A stretch of 64,000 nucleotides of DNA from Nocardioides anomalus (GCF_011046535.1 NZ_CP049257.1:1302001-1366000), one strand, 5' to 3'; shown: positions 26,548 to 35,547, counted from the stretch's first letter. Translations and numbers: made by a program. Notes: generated from the sequence alone by a model not told the origin.

Positions 26548-28227
26548 ATGTCATCGTTCGAGCAACCGCCACCGCCCCTGCCCCCGGGCCACCTGCGCGT
26601 CGTACCCCTGGGCGGCGTGGGTGAGATCGGCCGCAACATGACCGTGCTGGAGTACGGCGGCCGGCTGCTCGTCATCGACTGCGGGGTGCTGTTCCCGGAG
26701 GAGCACCAGCCGGGCGTGGACCTGGTGCTGCCGGACTTCACGTTCCTGCAGGACCGGTGGGACGACGTCGAGGCGGTGGTCCTCACCCACGGCCACGAGG
26801 ACCACATCGGCGGCGTGCCGTACCTCATCCAGGCCGGCCTGCACGCGCCGATCGTCGGCTCGCGGTTCACCCTCGGGCTGCTCGACGCCAAGCTGACCGA
26901 GCGCCGGCTGGACTCCGACGAGGTCGAGGTGGCGGCCGGGCAGACGGTGCGGTTCGGTCCGTTCGCGTGCGAGTTCGTGGCCGTCAACCACTCGATCCCG
27001 GACGCGCTGGCCGTGGCGGTGACGACCGAGGCGGGCACGCTCTTCCACACCGGCGACTTCAAGGCGGACCCCACGCCGCTGGACGCCCGGCTGACCGACA
27101 TGGGCGCGTTCTTCGAGCTCGGCAAGCGCGGGGTCGACCTGCTGCTGAGCGACTCGACGAACGCCGACGTGCCCGGCTTCGTGGCCACCGAGCGCGACAT
27201 CGGGCCGGTCCTGGACCGGGTGATCGGCGAGGCGTCCGGGCGGGTGTTCGTGGTCTGCACCTCGAGCCACGTGCACCGCATCCAGCAGGTCCTGAACGCC
27301 GCGCGCAACCGCCAGCGGCACGTCGCCATCATCGGCCGCTCGATGATCCGCAACGCCGGGATCGCCAACGAGCTCGGCTACCTCTCGGTGCCGCCCGGGC
27401 TGGTGCTGACCGTCGACGAGGTCGACAAGCTGCCCGACGACGCCATGCTCGTGCTGTGCACCGGCTCGCAGGGCGAGCCCGAGGCGGCGCTGAGCCGGAT
27501 GGCGCGGGGCCAGCACAAGGACTTCACGCTCAGCCAGGGCGACACGGTGATCTTCGCCAGCTCGCTGATCCCGGGCAACGAGAGCGCGGTGTACCGCCTC
27601 ATCGACCGGCTCGCCTACAACGGGGTGGACGTCATCACCCGCCAGCAGGCGCCGATCCACGTCAGCGGGCACGCGGCGGCGGGCGAGCTGCTCACCGTCC
27701 TCAACGCGCTCAAGCCGCGCAACTTCATGCCGGTCCACGGCGAGGGCCGCCACCTGCGGGCGCACGCCAAGCTGGCCATGCGGGTCGGCGTACCCGAGGA
27801 CCGGGTGCTCGTCGTCCGCGACGGCGCGGTCGTCGACCTCGGCGACGGCAAGGCGTCGGTGGTCGGTCAGGTGTCGGCGGGGTTCACCTACGTCGACGGC
27901 GGTGGGGTGGGCGACGTCGGCGAGGAGAGCCTGCGCGACCGGCTGATCCTGGGCGACGAGGGCTTCATCTCCGCGGTGGTCGTCGTCGACTCGCGCTCCG
28001 GCCGGGTCGTCGCGGGGCCGGAGATCTCGGCCCGCGGCTTCGCCGACGAGGAGGCGCCGCTCGACGACATCCGTCAGCGCGTCGCCGACGACATCGCCAA
28101 CGCCCCGCTGGCCGAGCCGGTCGACGCCGACGAGCTGCGCCGGGTGATCCGGCGCTCCATCGGCTCGCAGGTGAGCCGGGTCCACCGGCGCCGCCCGATG
28201 ATCCTGGTCTACGTCGTCGAGACCTGA
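26548..28227 (+). CDS. rnj: Ribonuclease J
   Basis: Metallo-beta-lactamase/beta-CASP RNase with 5'-3' exonuclease and endonuclease activity in rRNA maturation and mRNA decay. The 559 residues are standard. The zinc site is THGHEDHIGG (His81, His83, Asp85, His86), with NHSIPDALAV and HTGDFKADPTP giving further ligands, then beta-CASP motifs LLLSDSTNAD, FVVCTSSHVHRIQQ and PIHVSGHAAAGE. The C-terminal domain ends RRRPMILVYVVE. A Pro-rich head (SSFEQPPPPLPPG) precedes the core. It is monocistronic or leads into the GT-C-like gene 61 bp on. Confidence 0.96.
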   Translation: MSSFEQPPPPLPPGHLRVVPLGGVGEIGRNMTVLEYGGRLLVIDCGVLFPEEHQPGVDLVLPDFTFLQDRWDDVEAVVLTHGHEDHIGGVPYLIQAGLHAPIVGSRFTLGLLDAKLTERRLDSDEVEVAAGQTVRFGPFACEFVAVNHSIPDALAVAVTTEAGTLFHTGDFKADPTPLDARLTDMGAFFELGKRGVDLLLSDSTNADVPGFVATERDIGPVLDRVIGEASGRVFVVCTSSHVHRIQQVLNAARNRQRHVAIIGRSMIRNAGIANELGYLSVPPGLVLTVDEVDKLPDDAMLVLCTGSQGEPEAALSRMARGQHKDFTLSQGDTVIFASSLIPGNESAVYRLIDRLAYNGVDVITRQQAPIHVSGHAAAGELLTVLNALKPRNFMPVHGEGRHLRAHAKLAMRVGVPEDRVLVVRDGAVVDLGDGKASVVGQVSAGFTYVDGGGVGDVGEESLRDRLILGDEGFISAVVVVDSRSGRVVAGPEISARGFADEEAPLDDIRQRVADDIANAPLAEPVDADELRRVIRRSIGSQVSRVHRRRPMILVYVVET

Positions 28228-28288
28228 GCACACGACGGACTTCTCCGTTCCCCTGAGGGCTGCGACAGTCTCGTCCGATACTCGCTCC

Positions 28289-29848
28289 ATGGCCGTGAGC
28301 GAGACCACCGTCGCCGTCGCGCACCCGACGGTGGCGTCGTCGGGCCGCCGGCCGCTCGCGCTCCTCGTCGCCTTCGTGGTCGCCTGCCTCGCCGGGCTCC
28401 TGGCGGCAGTCCTGTGGGCGACCGACGGCCACTTCACCTACACGCTCGACGACCCCTACATCCACCTGGCGCTCGCTCAGCAGATCGCCGACGGGCACTA
28501 CGGCATCAACCCCGGCGAGGCGTCCAGCCCGTCGTCCTCGATCCTGTGGCCGGTGCTGATGGCCGCCCTCGTGCCGCTCCCGTGGGGGGACGTCTGGCCG
28601 CTCGTCGTCAACGGGGTGTGCCTGGTCGCGACGGCGGTGGTCCTGCACGGCGCCCTGCGTCGCAGCGTGTCGGCGGGGGCGGCGGCGGTGGCGACCGGGC
28701 TGGTGCTCGTCGCGATGAACGGCGTGGGCGTCGTGTTCACGGGGCTCGAGAACTCCCCGCAGATCCTGCTCGCGGTGATCGTGACCGCGGGGGTGCTCGC
28801 GCTCGTGGACACACCGGCCGTGCTCCCGCGCTCCCTGGTCGCCGCCGTGGTCGTCGGTCCCCTCCTGCGCTACGAGCTCGCGGCCTTCTCGGTGGCCGCG
28901 GCCGTGGTGCTGTTCGCGCTCGGCCACCGCCGTGCCGCGGCGCTGGCCACCGGCACCTGGCTGGCCCTGGCGGCGTCGTTCTCGGGCTTCCTGGTGTGGT
29001 CGGGACTCGATCCCCTGCCCTCGTCCGTGCTGGTCAAGTCCGACACAGGTGCCGGCTCGCTGCCCGCGGCGATGGCCGACCAGGTGTCCATCGCCCTGTC
29101 TCAGCCCGGGTTCGTCGTCTGCGTCGTGGTGGTCGCGCTCAACGCCCTGCTCCGCAGGCGCTGGACGGTGCTGCACACCTTCGCCGGTGTCGTGCTGGTC
29201 GGACACGGGCTGGCCGGGCACTTCAACGGCCTCGGGCGGTACGAGCTGTACGTCTACCTCGGCCTCCTGCCCCTCCTGGTGCGCCTCGCCACCCAGTGGC
29301 GCAGCCGGGCGGCGCTCCCCGCGCTGGTGGCCGTCCTGGGGCTGAGTGCGCTGGTGGGGCAGACGCCGCTCTTCTTCAACACCCTGGCGACGCCGTCGGC
29401 CTCGCGGGACATCTGGTCGCAGCAGGCCCAGACGGCCGCCTTCGTCCGCGACGAGTGGCGCCGCCCCGTGGCGGTCAACGACCTCGGACTGGTCGCGTTC
29501 CGAGGTGGTCAGCCAGTCCTGGACCTCTGGGGGCTGGCCAGTGAGGACGCGCGGGTCGCCCGGCTGGACGGCGGTGATCCGGGCTGGATGGACGCGATCG
29601 TCCGGCGCAGCGGGGTCCGGCTCGTCGCGATCTACGCCGACTGGTTCGACGGGGAGATCCCCACGAGCTGGACGCTGGCCGGCCGGATCACCGGCGCCTC
29701 GCCGGTCTCGAGCTCGCACCAGACCGTCGACCTCTACGCTCCGGACCCGGCCGACGCGGACGAGATCTGCGCCGAGCTCCTCGACTTCCGCAGCCGCTCG
29801 GAGTCCCGGTGGACCAGGTTCGAGTGCGGTCCCGGTCAGGACGGTTGA
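28289..29848 (+). CDS. GT-C-like polytopic membrane protein
   Basis: A 519-residue protein with about ten to eleven helices. The first external loop has the acidic pair and layout typical of GT-C glycosyltransferases (YTLDDPYIHLALAQQIADG, then GEASSPSSSILWP). A soluble C-terminal part (about 395-519) begins IWSQQAQTAAFVRDEWRRP and includes NDLGLVAFRGGQPVLDLWG. I infer a polyprenyl-phosphate-sugar-dependent transferase acting outside the membrane; substrate unknown. GATACT lies 6 nt before ATG 28289 and may be a leaderless -10. The neighbours are RNase J and a NYN-domain protein, giving no functional link. Confidence 0.75.
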   Translation: MAVSETTVAVAHPTVASSGRRPLALLVAFVVACLAGLLAAVLWATDGHFTYTLDDPYIHLALAQQIADGHYGINPGEASSPSSSILWPVLMAALVPLPWGDVWPLVVNGVCLVATAVVLHGALRRSVSAGAAAVATGLVLVAMNGVGVVFTGLENSPQILLAVIVTAGVLALVDTPAVLPRSLVAAVVVGPLLRYELAAFSVAAAVVLFALGHRRAAALATGTWLALAASFSGFLVWSGLDPLPSSVLVKSDTGAGSLPAAMADQVSIALSQPGFVVCVVVVALNALLRRRWTVLHTFAGVVLVGHGLAGHFNGLGRYELYVYLGLLPLLVRLATQWRSRAALPALVAVLGLSALVGQTPLFFNTLATPSASRDIWSQQAQTAAFVRDEWRRPVAVNDLGLVAFRGGQPVLDLWGLASEDARVARLDGGDPGWMDAIVRRSGVRLVAIYADWFDGEIPTSWTLAGRITGASPVSSSHQTVDLYAPDPADADEICAELLDFRSRSESRWTRFECGPGQDG

Positions 29849-29873
29849 GCGTCCGCTCCGGCCGGGTGAGACG

Positions 29874-31070
29874 GTGGACATCGTGGACCTCCCCGACGCG
29901 GTGCGCAGCCGTCTCGTGACGCTGGTCGCCGCCAGTCTCAGCGACGTCACGCCCCTGCCGCCCGCGCTCAAGCAGGTGGCGGGGTTCGCCCCCGCCCGTC
30001 GGGCCCGACTCGGGGCCGGCGCGATCGTGACCGAGCTCGAGCGCGACGACGAGCTGCGGGCCCGGGTGGCGACCCAGGTGGCCACGCGGGCCACCGGCGA
30101 CGCGGCCGACGTCGCGGCGCTGGCCTGGCTGGAGCGCGGGGACGGCTGGGAGGACGCCGTACGCCGGGCCGCGGAGCGGCCCCGGGCCGAGGACGGTGCG
30201 CGCCAGGACCGTGAGCAGCGCCTGCGTGAGCGGGCCGAGGAGGCCGAGCGCGCGCTGCGCGAGCAGCGGCGGGCCCACCGCGAGGCGCTCGACGCGGTCA
30301 AGGCCGAGCTGGCCACGGTCCGCCGCACCCTCGGGGAGACCCGTTCGCGCGAGCGCACCGCACGCGAGGAGGCCGAGGCGGCGCGGGCCGCGGCCGAGGA
30401 CGAGGCGGCCCGCCTGGACCGCGAGGTGCGGTCGCTGCGCAGCCAGGTCGCTCGGCTGGAGGAGCAGGCCGGCGAGCAGCGCCGGCGGACCCGCTCCGAG
30501 CGCGACGAGGTCACCCTCCGCGCGCGGATGCTGCTCGACACGCTCGGCGACGCCGTCGCGGGCCTGCGGCGCGAGCTGGCGCTGCCGCCGGTGAGCGGTA
30601 CGCCGGGGGAGCGGGTCGAGGAGGCCTACGCGCCCGCGGCGCCCGAGCCGGCCCCGTCCGGGCCGACGGTGCAGGACGCGACCCGGCTGACGTCGTACCT
30701 CTCGATGCCGCGTTCGCGGCTCCTGGTCGACGGCTACAACGTGAGCAAGACCGTGTGGCCGACGCTGAGCCTCGAGGCGCAGCGCTCGCGCCTGCTGACC
30801 GTGCTGGGGGCGCTGGTCGCGCGCACGGGGGCCGAGACGACGGTGGTGTTCGACGGCGCGGACACCAAGGCACCGACCGCGCCCGCCCCGCGGGGGGTCC
30901 GGGTGGTCTTCAGCCCGGCCGGGGTGATCGCCGACGACGTGCTCCGCGAGCTGGTGGCGGCCGAGCCCGCCGGCCGGGTGGTCGTGGTGGTCACCGACGA
31001 CCAGGCGCTGGGCGCCGACCTGCGCCGCGCGGGCGCCACCGTGGCGCAGGTCCGGGCGCTCGCGGGCTGA
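29874..31070 (+). CDS. Coiled-coil protein with C-terminal NYN ribonuclease domain
   Basis: About 398 residues. The start may be GTG 29874 or GTG 29883; the latter has GGTGGA closer upstream. An N-terminal helical part (about 1-105) leads to a long charged coiled coil (about 105-225, rich in EEAERALREQRRAHREALD-type heptads). The last ~170 residues form a NYN/YacP-like PIN fold: RLLVDGYNVSKTVWP, TTVVFDGAD, GVIADDVLRELV and VVVVTDDQALGADLRRAG hold the conserved Asp residues. YacP/Rae1 relatives cut mRNA at the ribosome in Firmicutes; a similar RNase role is inferred here. Confidence 0.85.
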   Translation: MDIVDLPDAVRSRLVTLVAASLSDVTPLPPALKQVAGFAPARRARLGAGAIVTELERDDELRARVATQVATRATGDAADVAALAWLERGDGWEDAVRRAAERPRAEDGARQDREQRLRERAEEAERALREQRRAHREALDAVKAELATVRRTLGETRSRERTAREEAEAARAAAEDEAARLDREVRSLRSQVARLEEQAGEQRRRTRSERDEVTLRARMLLDTLGDAVAGLRRELALPPVSGTPGERVEEAYAPAAPEPAPSGPTVQDATRLTSYLSMPRSRLLVDGYNVSKTVWPTLSLEAQRSRLLTVLGALVARTGAETTVVFDGADTKAPTAPAPRGVRVVFSPAGVIADDVLRELVAAEPAGRVVVVVTDDQALGADLRRAGATVAQVRALAG

Positions 31071-31100
31071 CTGTCGGTGGCGCCTGTCACCGTTCTCGGC

Positions 31101-31307
31101 ATGACGACGCGAATCGACTGCGACACCTGCGTGGTGCGCGGGCTGGCGTGCCACGACTGCGTGGTGACCGTGCTGCTGGGGCCGCCACCCGAGCTGACCA
31201 TCGACGACGACGAGCGTCGCGCCCTGGACGTCCTGGCCGACGTCGGGCTCGTCCCGCCGTTGCGGCTCGTGCAGCCGGTGCACGGTCCGGACGTCGAGTC
31301 TGCTTGA
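31101..31307 (+). CDS. Small conserved CxxC protein
   Basis: A 68-residue soluble protein. The N-terminus has two CxxC pairs, CDTC and CHDC, separated by VVRGLA, so it probably binds zinc or an iron-sulfur cluster. The rest is acidic and hydrophobic (TIDDDERRALDVLADVGLVP). ATG 31101 is preferred to the open frame from 31077 because it starts the Cys-rich segment. I recognise it only as a short actinobacterial protein of unknown role. It lies 30 bp after the NYN-domain gene and upstream of the c-di-AMP leader. Confidence 0.75.
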   Translation: MTTRIDCDTCVVRGLACHDCVVTVLLGPPPELTIDDDERRALDVLADVGLVPPLRLVQPVHGPDVESA

Positions 31308-31489
31308 CGTCTTGTGACTGGTGTGGCTGCTGTGACGGGCGTGGCGCGATCCGCCGGAGTCGGGACGAAAAGACCCCGCACGCGCGGCGATCGGGTTTGG
31401 ACGACCCCGCCTCCCACCTACTACGGTGCTGGCTCAGGTGTCCGTGGAAGTGGTCCAACCGGATCGCGCGGACACCGCGTCGAGCTCCG

Positions 31490-31655
31490 CCGAGTCTTCG
31501 GACGAGGTGGGGGCCGGGGAACCACTCGCCGTCGCCAGACGGCACCTGGGGTGAGTCCCCAGCGAGGGCGCCACGACCGCGAGGCCGGGGTGAGGGAGCT
31601 GGGGTAGGGCCACGTCGTGCCCGAACCCGTCAGCTCACCCGGTAGGCGTACGACA
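31490..31655 (+). ncRNA. Cyclic di-AMP riboswitch (ydaO/yuaA type)
   Basis: The 368-bp gap before the NlpC/P60 gene holds the conserved ydaO boxes in order: CCGGGGAACCA (31514-31524), GGGGTGAGTCCCC (~31548-31560), and CCGAACCCGTCAGCTCACC (31621-31639) followed by GGTAGGCG (31641-31648). In actinobacteria this c-di-AMP-binding RNA usually switches off cell-wall hydrolase genes (NlpC/P60, Rpf) when c-di-AMP is high; the downstream gene here fits exactly. The outer limits are approximate. TTGGAC (31397-31402) and TACGGT (31422-31427, 19-bp spacer) are a possible promoter. The rest of 31308-31489 shows no gene. Confidence 0.9.
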
Positions 31656-31675
31656 CCCAAGGAGACCTCCGCCTC

Positions 31676-32671
31676 GTGCGTCACGGACGGAAGCGGCTGG
31701 CCGCAGCCTTTTCAGGACTTGCTCTGGCCGCCACGGTCGGCGTCGTGGGCTTCGCCCCCGCCACCCCCGCACAGGCCGAGCCCGACATCGACGACGTGCA
31801 GAAGCAGGTCGACACGCTCTACCACCAGGCCGAGCAGGCCTCGGAGCGCCTGAACGACGCCAAGATCGAGCTCACCGACCTGCGCGGCGACCTGGTCTCG
31901 CTCCAGGCCGACCAGCAGCGCCAGGACGCCCAGCTCGACGACGCCCGCGAGGACCTGCAGGACTCGATCGTCAGCCAGTACGAAGGCCAGCACCTCACCG
32001 CGCTCAGCTCCGTCACAGCCGCCGACGACGCGGGCTCCTTCGTCTCCAGCCTGTCGACCATGTCGGCGTACAACCAGCTCCAGGCGCAGCTCTTCGACTC
32101 CTTCACCACCCAGGCCAAGGCCCTCGACCTGCGCGCCCGCGCGACCGAGCAGCGCACCGCCGAGGTCCAGCAGAAGCAGGACGAGCTGGCGGCCGAGAAG
32201 AAGACGATCGACGAGAAGTACTCCGAGGCCAAGGACCTCCTCGACGACCTCAAGGCCGAGGAGCGCGAGCGGCTGCTCAGCCGCGGCTCGGTCGAGCTGC
32301 CGTCCGGGATCTCCGCGACCGGCGCCGCCAAGACCGCGATCTCCTACGCCATGGCCCAGGTCGGCAAGGCCTACGTCTACGGCGCCGCCGGCCCCAGCGC
32401 CTTCGACTGCTCCGGGCTGATGATGATGGCCTGGGCGCAGGCCGGGATCTCGCTGCCGCACTCCTCGAGCGCGCAGTACGGCGTCGGCCGGCACGTCGCG
32501 TCCGGTGACCTGCAGCCCGGCGACCTGGTCTTCTACTACTCACCGATCAGCCACGTCGCGATGTACATCGGCAACGGGCTCATCGTCGAGGCGGCCAACC
32601 CGAGCGCCGGCGTGCGCGTCTCGCCGGTCTTCTCGATGCCGTACGCCGGGGCCACCCGGCTGGTGGGCTGA
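31676..32671 (+). CDS. Secreted NlpC/P60 peptidoglycan endopeptidase (RipA-like)
   Basis: Cleaves peptide stems of peptidoglycan, probably at D-Glu-mDAP, during growth and division. The GTG 31676 start lies behind GGAG with long spacing. A signal peptide ends at PAQA (34). A long coiled-coil region (about 38-205) follows, as in RipA and CwlO proteins, and usually regulates the enzyme. The C-terminal C40 domain has Cys245 in FDCSGLMMMAW and His293 in SPISHVAMYIG, and the third polar residue in EAANPS. Expression is expected to be controlled by the c-di-AMP riboswitch in its leader. Confidence 0.95.
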   Translation: MRHGRKRLAAAFSGLALAATVGVVGFAPATPAQAEPDIDDVQKQVDTLYHQAEQASERLNDAKIELTDLRGDLVSLQADQQRQDAQLDDAREDLQDSIVSQYEGQHLTALSSVTAADDAGSFVSSLSTMSAYNQLQAQLFDSFTTQAKALDLRARATEQRTAEVQQKQDELAAEKKTIDEKYSEAKDLLDDLKAEERERLLSRGSVELPSGISATGAAKTAISYAMAQVGKAYVYGAAGPSAFDCSGLMMMAWAQAGISLPHSSSAQYGVGRHVASGDLQPGDLVFYYSPISHVAMYIGNGLIVEAANPSAGVRVSPVFSMPYAGATRLVG

Positions 32672-32717
32672 GTCGTCGGCTGAGCTGCGGCTCCCACCCG
32701 GCTGACAGACTTCCGGG

Positions 32718-33974
32718 GTGACCGGACGCCGCCACTGGGTGCTCGGCGGCGCCCTGACGGCGCTCGTCCTGGCCGTCGCGCTGGTGACCTGGCTGCTGGT
32801 CCGCTCCGACCCGTACGTCGCGCAGCCTCGCGGCGACCGCGCCCCCGCCGCTGATCCGGCGGCCGCGGCCCACGCCCTGCGTGCCCTGCAGTCCGCCGTG
32901 GAGGACCGCGACACCGAGGCGGGCGCCGCGCTCGCCCCGACCTCGGACCCGGACGCCGCCGACCTGCTCACGGCGGTCGTCGGCAACGCCGACGCGCTCG
33001 ACGTGCGGGACTTCAGCGCGCGCTACGTCGACGCGGTGGGCGGCGTCGACGGCGATGGGCGCTGGCAGGCGGCGGTGGACATGACCTGGCGCTTCGAGGG
33101 CTTCGACGCCGAGCCGGTGCACGAGGAGGTGCTGGTGTCCTTCAGCGCCGACGGCGACGGCGGGGGAGCGGGCATCGAGGCCTTCGGCGGCGGCGACCGG
33201 CGTTCGCCGTTGTGGCTGAGCGGCCCGCTGGAGGTGCGGCGCTCGGACCGGACGCTCGTCCTGGCCACGTCCGCGGCCGAGGCCGACCTGCTGAGCCAGC
33301 GGGCCGAGGCGGCCGTGCCCGTGGTCGACCGGGTCCTCCCGCAGTGGTCCGGCGGCCTCGTGGTCGAGGTGCCGCCCTCGGAGGAGGGACTCGACGCCGT
33401 GCTGGGCGCCGACCCGGACACCTACCAGGGGATCGCCGCCGTCACCGCGTCCGTGGACGGCACCGTGACGCCGGACGCACAGGTGCACGTGTTCGTGAAC
33501 CCGACCGTGTACGACGGCCTCGACCCCGTCGGCGGCCAGGTCGTGCTCAGCCACGAGGCGACCCACGCGGCGACCGGCGCCCCGCTGACCACCGGGGTGC
33601 CGATGTGGCTGCTCGAGGGGTTCGCCGACTTCGTGGCGCTGCACGACGTGGACCTCCCCGTGAGCACGACCGCGGCGCAGATCATCGCCCAGGTCCGCCA
33701 GGACGACGTGCCGGACCAGCTGCCGGGGCAGGCCGAGTTCGACGCCACCGACTCGCATCTCGGTGCGGCGTACGAGAGTGCCTGGCTGGCCTGCGTGGTG
33801 CTGGCCGACGCGGGCGGCGACGATGCCCTGGTGCGGCTCTACGAGGACGTCTCGGCGGGGCGTGACCCCGAGGCACGGATGCGGTCGCTGTTCGGCTTCG
33901 GGTCGACCGGGCTGACCGAGCGCTGGCAGCAGCGGCTGCGGGCGCTGGCCGACGCATCGTCGGACGGCACATGA
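32718..33974 (+). CDS. Membrane-anchored gluzincin-type metallopeptidase
   Basis: The 418 residues start at GTG 32718, with CAGACT 6 nt upstream. One N-terminal helix (about 7-28) anchors an external domain. An N-terminal part resembling NTF2 or SnoaL-like folds (about 50-150) precedes the peptidase region with HEATH (279-283), the zinc motif, and Glu300 in LLEGFADFVALHD as third ligand, an arrangement seen in M1-like and MA-clan peptidases. The stop overlaps the next start (ATGA 33971-33974), so it is translated with the M48-like peptidase. The substrate is unknown; control of membrane or secreted proteins is likely. Confidence 0.85.
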   Translation: MTGRRHWVLGGALTALVLAVALVTWLLVRSDPYVAQPRGDRAPAADPAAAAHALRALQSAVEDRDTEAGAALAPTSDPDAADLLTAVVGNADALDVRDFSARYVDAVGGVDGDGRWQAAVDMTWRFEGFDAEPVHEEVLVSFSADGDGGGAGIEAFGGGDRRSPLWLSGPLEVRRSDRTLVLATSAAEADLLSQRAEAAVPVVDRVLPQWSGGLVVEVPPSEEGLDAVLGADPDTYQGIAAVTASVDGTVTPDAQVHVFVNPTVYDGLDPVGGQVVLSHEATHAATGAPLTTGVPMWLLEGFADFVALHDVDLPVSTTAAQIIAQVRQDDVPDQLPGQAEFDATDSHLGAAYESAWLACVVLADAGGDDALVRLYEDVSAGRDPEARMRSLFGFGSTGLTERWQQRLRALADASSDGT

Positions 33975-35179
33975 CCGGCCGCCGAGTCGCCCTCCTGGTC
34001 GCGCTCGTCGGAGCCGTGGCCTTCGCCGTCCTCGCCGCGCTCCTGGTGCCGTGGGACCCGGTGCCCGGCGGTCCGCTGCACCCGCCGCCGGCCTCGGCGT
34101 ACTTCACCGGCGCCGAGATCCGGCGCGCCGAGGACTACGCCTCGATCGCCCGGCTGTGGAGCTGGAGCTCCCTGGCGGTCTCGCTGCTCGTGGCGGGCGT
34201 GCTCGGCTTCACCCGCCTCGGCGCGCGGGCCGTGGACCGGGTCCGAGGACCCTGGTGGTGGCGCGTCGTCGTCGCCGTCGTGGGCCTGGCCCTGGTCGGG
34301 CGGGTCGTCACGCTGCCGTTCTCCGTGCTGCTGCGGCGACACGCGCTGGACGCCGGTCTGTCCAACCAGGCCTGGTCGGCGTACGCCGTGGACGTGGTCA
34401 AGGGCTTCGCGGTCGACGCGGTCGCCACGTCGCTCGGACTGCTCCTGGTCGTCGCGGTGGCCCGGCGCTGGCCGCGCGCCTGGCCCGCGGTCGCCGGGCT
34501 GCTCCTGGCCGGACTGGTGCTGGTCGGCTCGTTCGTCTACCCGCTCCTGGTCGAGCCCCTCTTCAACCGCTTCGAGCCCCTCCCCGCGGGCGACCTGCGG
34601 ACCCAGGTCTTCGCGCTGGCCGACCAGGAGGGCGTGCAGATCGACGACGTCCTGGTCGCCGACGCCTCCCGGCGGACCACCACCCTCAACGCCTACGTGA
34701 GCGGCTTCGGGTCCTCGCGCCGGGTGGTCGTCTACGACAACCTGGTCGACGACGAGGACGAGCCCCTGGTCCTCTCGGTGGTCGCCCACGAGCTGGCCCA
34801 CGCCGAGCACGACGACGTGCTGACCGGCTCGCTGCTCGGCGCCGCCGGCGCGCTCCTCGGCGTCGGCCTCCTCGGCCTGCTGCTGCGCGACGTGGCCGAC
34901 CCGCGACGGGTGCCGCGCGTCCTCGCGCTGCTCGCGGTGGCCACGTTCCTCGCCAGTCCGCTGCAGAACGGGATCAGCCGCGAGATCGAGACCCGGGCCG
35001 ACGCCGACGCGCTGCGCACCACGGGCGATCCCGCGTCGTTCATCGCGCTGCAGCAGGAGCTGGCGCGACGCTCCCTGGCCGATCCCACGCCGTACCGGGT
35101 CACCCAGTTCTGGTTCGGCAGCCACCCCACGGTGTTGCAGCGGATCGCCCTGGCCCAGCGCTTCGCCCAGGACGGCTGA
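33971..35179 (+). CDS. M48-family membrane metallopeptidase (Ste24/HtpX-like)
   Basis: A 402-residue integral protease. Several N-terminal helices lead to the M48 catalytic core with HELAH (273-277) and a second helix pair, then EIETRADADALRTTGDP giving the third zinc ligand Glu. DASRRTTTLNAYVSGFG and RVVVYDNLVDDEDEP are typical of CAAX-protease-like M48 enzymes. It is the second gene of a metallopeptidase pair. The organism has no evident CAAX prenylation, so membrane-protein quality control is the likelier function. A bidirectional terminator follows at 35192-35224. Confidence 0.9.
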   Translation: MTGRRVALLVALVGAVAFAVLAALLVPWDPVPGGPLHPPPASAYFTGAEIRRAEDYASIARLWSWSSLAVSLLVAGVLGFTRLGARAVDRVRGPWWWRVVVAVVGLALVGRVVTLPFSVLLRRHALDAGLSNQAWSAYAVDVVKGFAVDAVATSLGLLLVVAVARRWPRAWPAVAGLLLAGLVLVGSFVYPLLVEPLFNRFEPLPAGDLRTQVFALADQEGVQIDDVLVADASRRTTTLNAYVSGFGSSRRVVVYDNLVDDEDEPLVLSVVAHELAHAEHDDVLTGSLLGAAGALLGVGLLGLLLRDVADPRRVPRVLALLAVATFLASPLQNGISREIETRADADALRTTGDPASFIALQQELARRSLADPTPYRVTQFWFGSHPTVLQRIALAQRFAQDG

Positions 35180-35191
35180 CCCCGGACGCGA

Positions 35192-35224
35192 CACCGCCCC
35201 GGAGCCGAGGGCGCCGGGGCGGTG
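35192..35224. terminator. Bidirectional terminator between the M48 gene and flp
   Basis: CACCGCCCCGG (35192-35202) and its perfect complement (35214-35224) surround an inner GCC/GGC pair. It lies between two convergent genes, 12 bp from either stop. Confidence 0.75.
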
Positions 35225-35236
35225 AGGTGGAGCTGG

Positions 35237-35440
35237 TCAGCTGCAGGAGCCCGCGGACCGGTCCGCGAAGATCGTCTTGCAGCTGTTCTGGAACATGCCC
35301 GTGGAGCCGCCGCCGAACGCGAAGATGGCGGCCGCGATGATCGCCGCGACACCGGCGATCATCAGTCCGTACTCGACAGCGCCGGCGCCTCGCTCGGAAC
35401 GCCGGGCCCGGCGCGTGGGCCGGGGGAGCCGTTGGGTCAA
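35237..35440 (-). CDS. flp: Flp-type pilin (second copy)
   Basis: Major or minor subunit of the Tad pilus. The 67 residues have a basic leader ending SERG, a predicted prepilin cleavage site G|AGAVEYG with the essential Glu and Tyr at positions 5 and 6, and one hydrophobic helix (LMIAGVAAIIAAAIFAFGGG). A tail with two cysteines follows (NSCKTIF to GSCS, spacing C-X11-C), probably a disulfide loop. It lies 146 bp behind the other flp, with a hairpin between, and at the far end of the tad operon. Confidence 0.92.
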   Translation of the reverse strand: MTQRLPRPTRRARRSERGAGAVEYGLMIAGVAAIIAAAIFAFGGGSTGMFQNSCKTIFADRSAGSCS

Positions 35441-35518
35441 CGTGGACCTTCTTCCTGCGCTTGACCGGCGGGGTGCACCCGGCCGGATCCTGGACCGCCC
35501 GGGTCAAGCCGAAGGGCC

Positions 35519-35547
35519 CCACCGGCGCTGCGCGCAGCAGCCGGTGG
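35519..35547 (-). terminator. Hairpin between the two flp genes
   Basis: CCACCGGC (35519-35526) pairs with GCCGGTGG (35540-35547), with an inner palindrome GCTGCGCGCAGC. On the flp strand it falls between the first and second pilin gene, so it may lower expression of the second copy or protect the first mRNA. Confidence 0.55.

Noticed and set aside
35461..35506. TTGACC...GGTCAA dyad between the flp genes as an operator
   Set aside because: The arms pair only imperfectly and overlap no clear promoter, so I could not support a regulator site.
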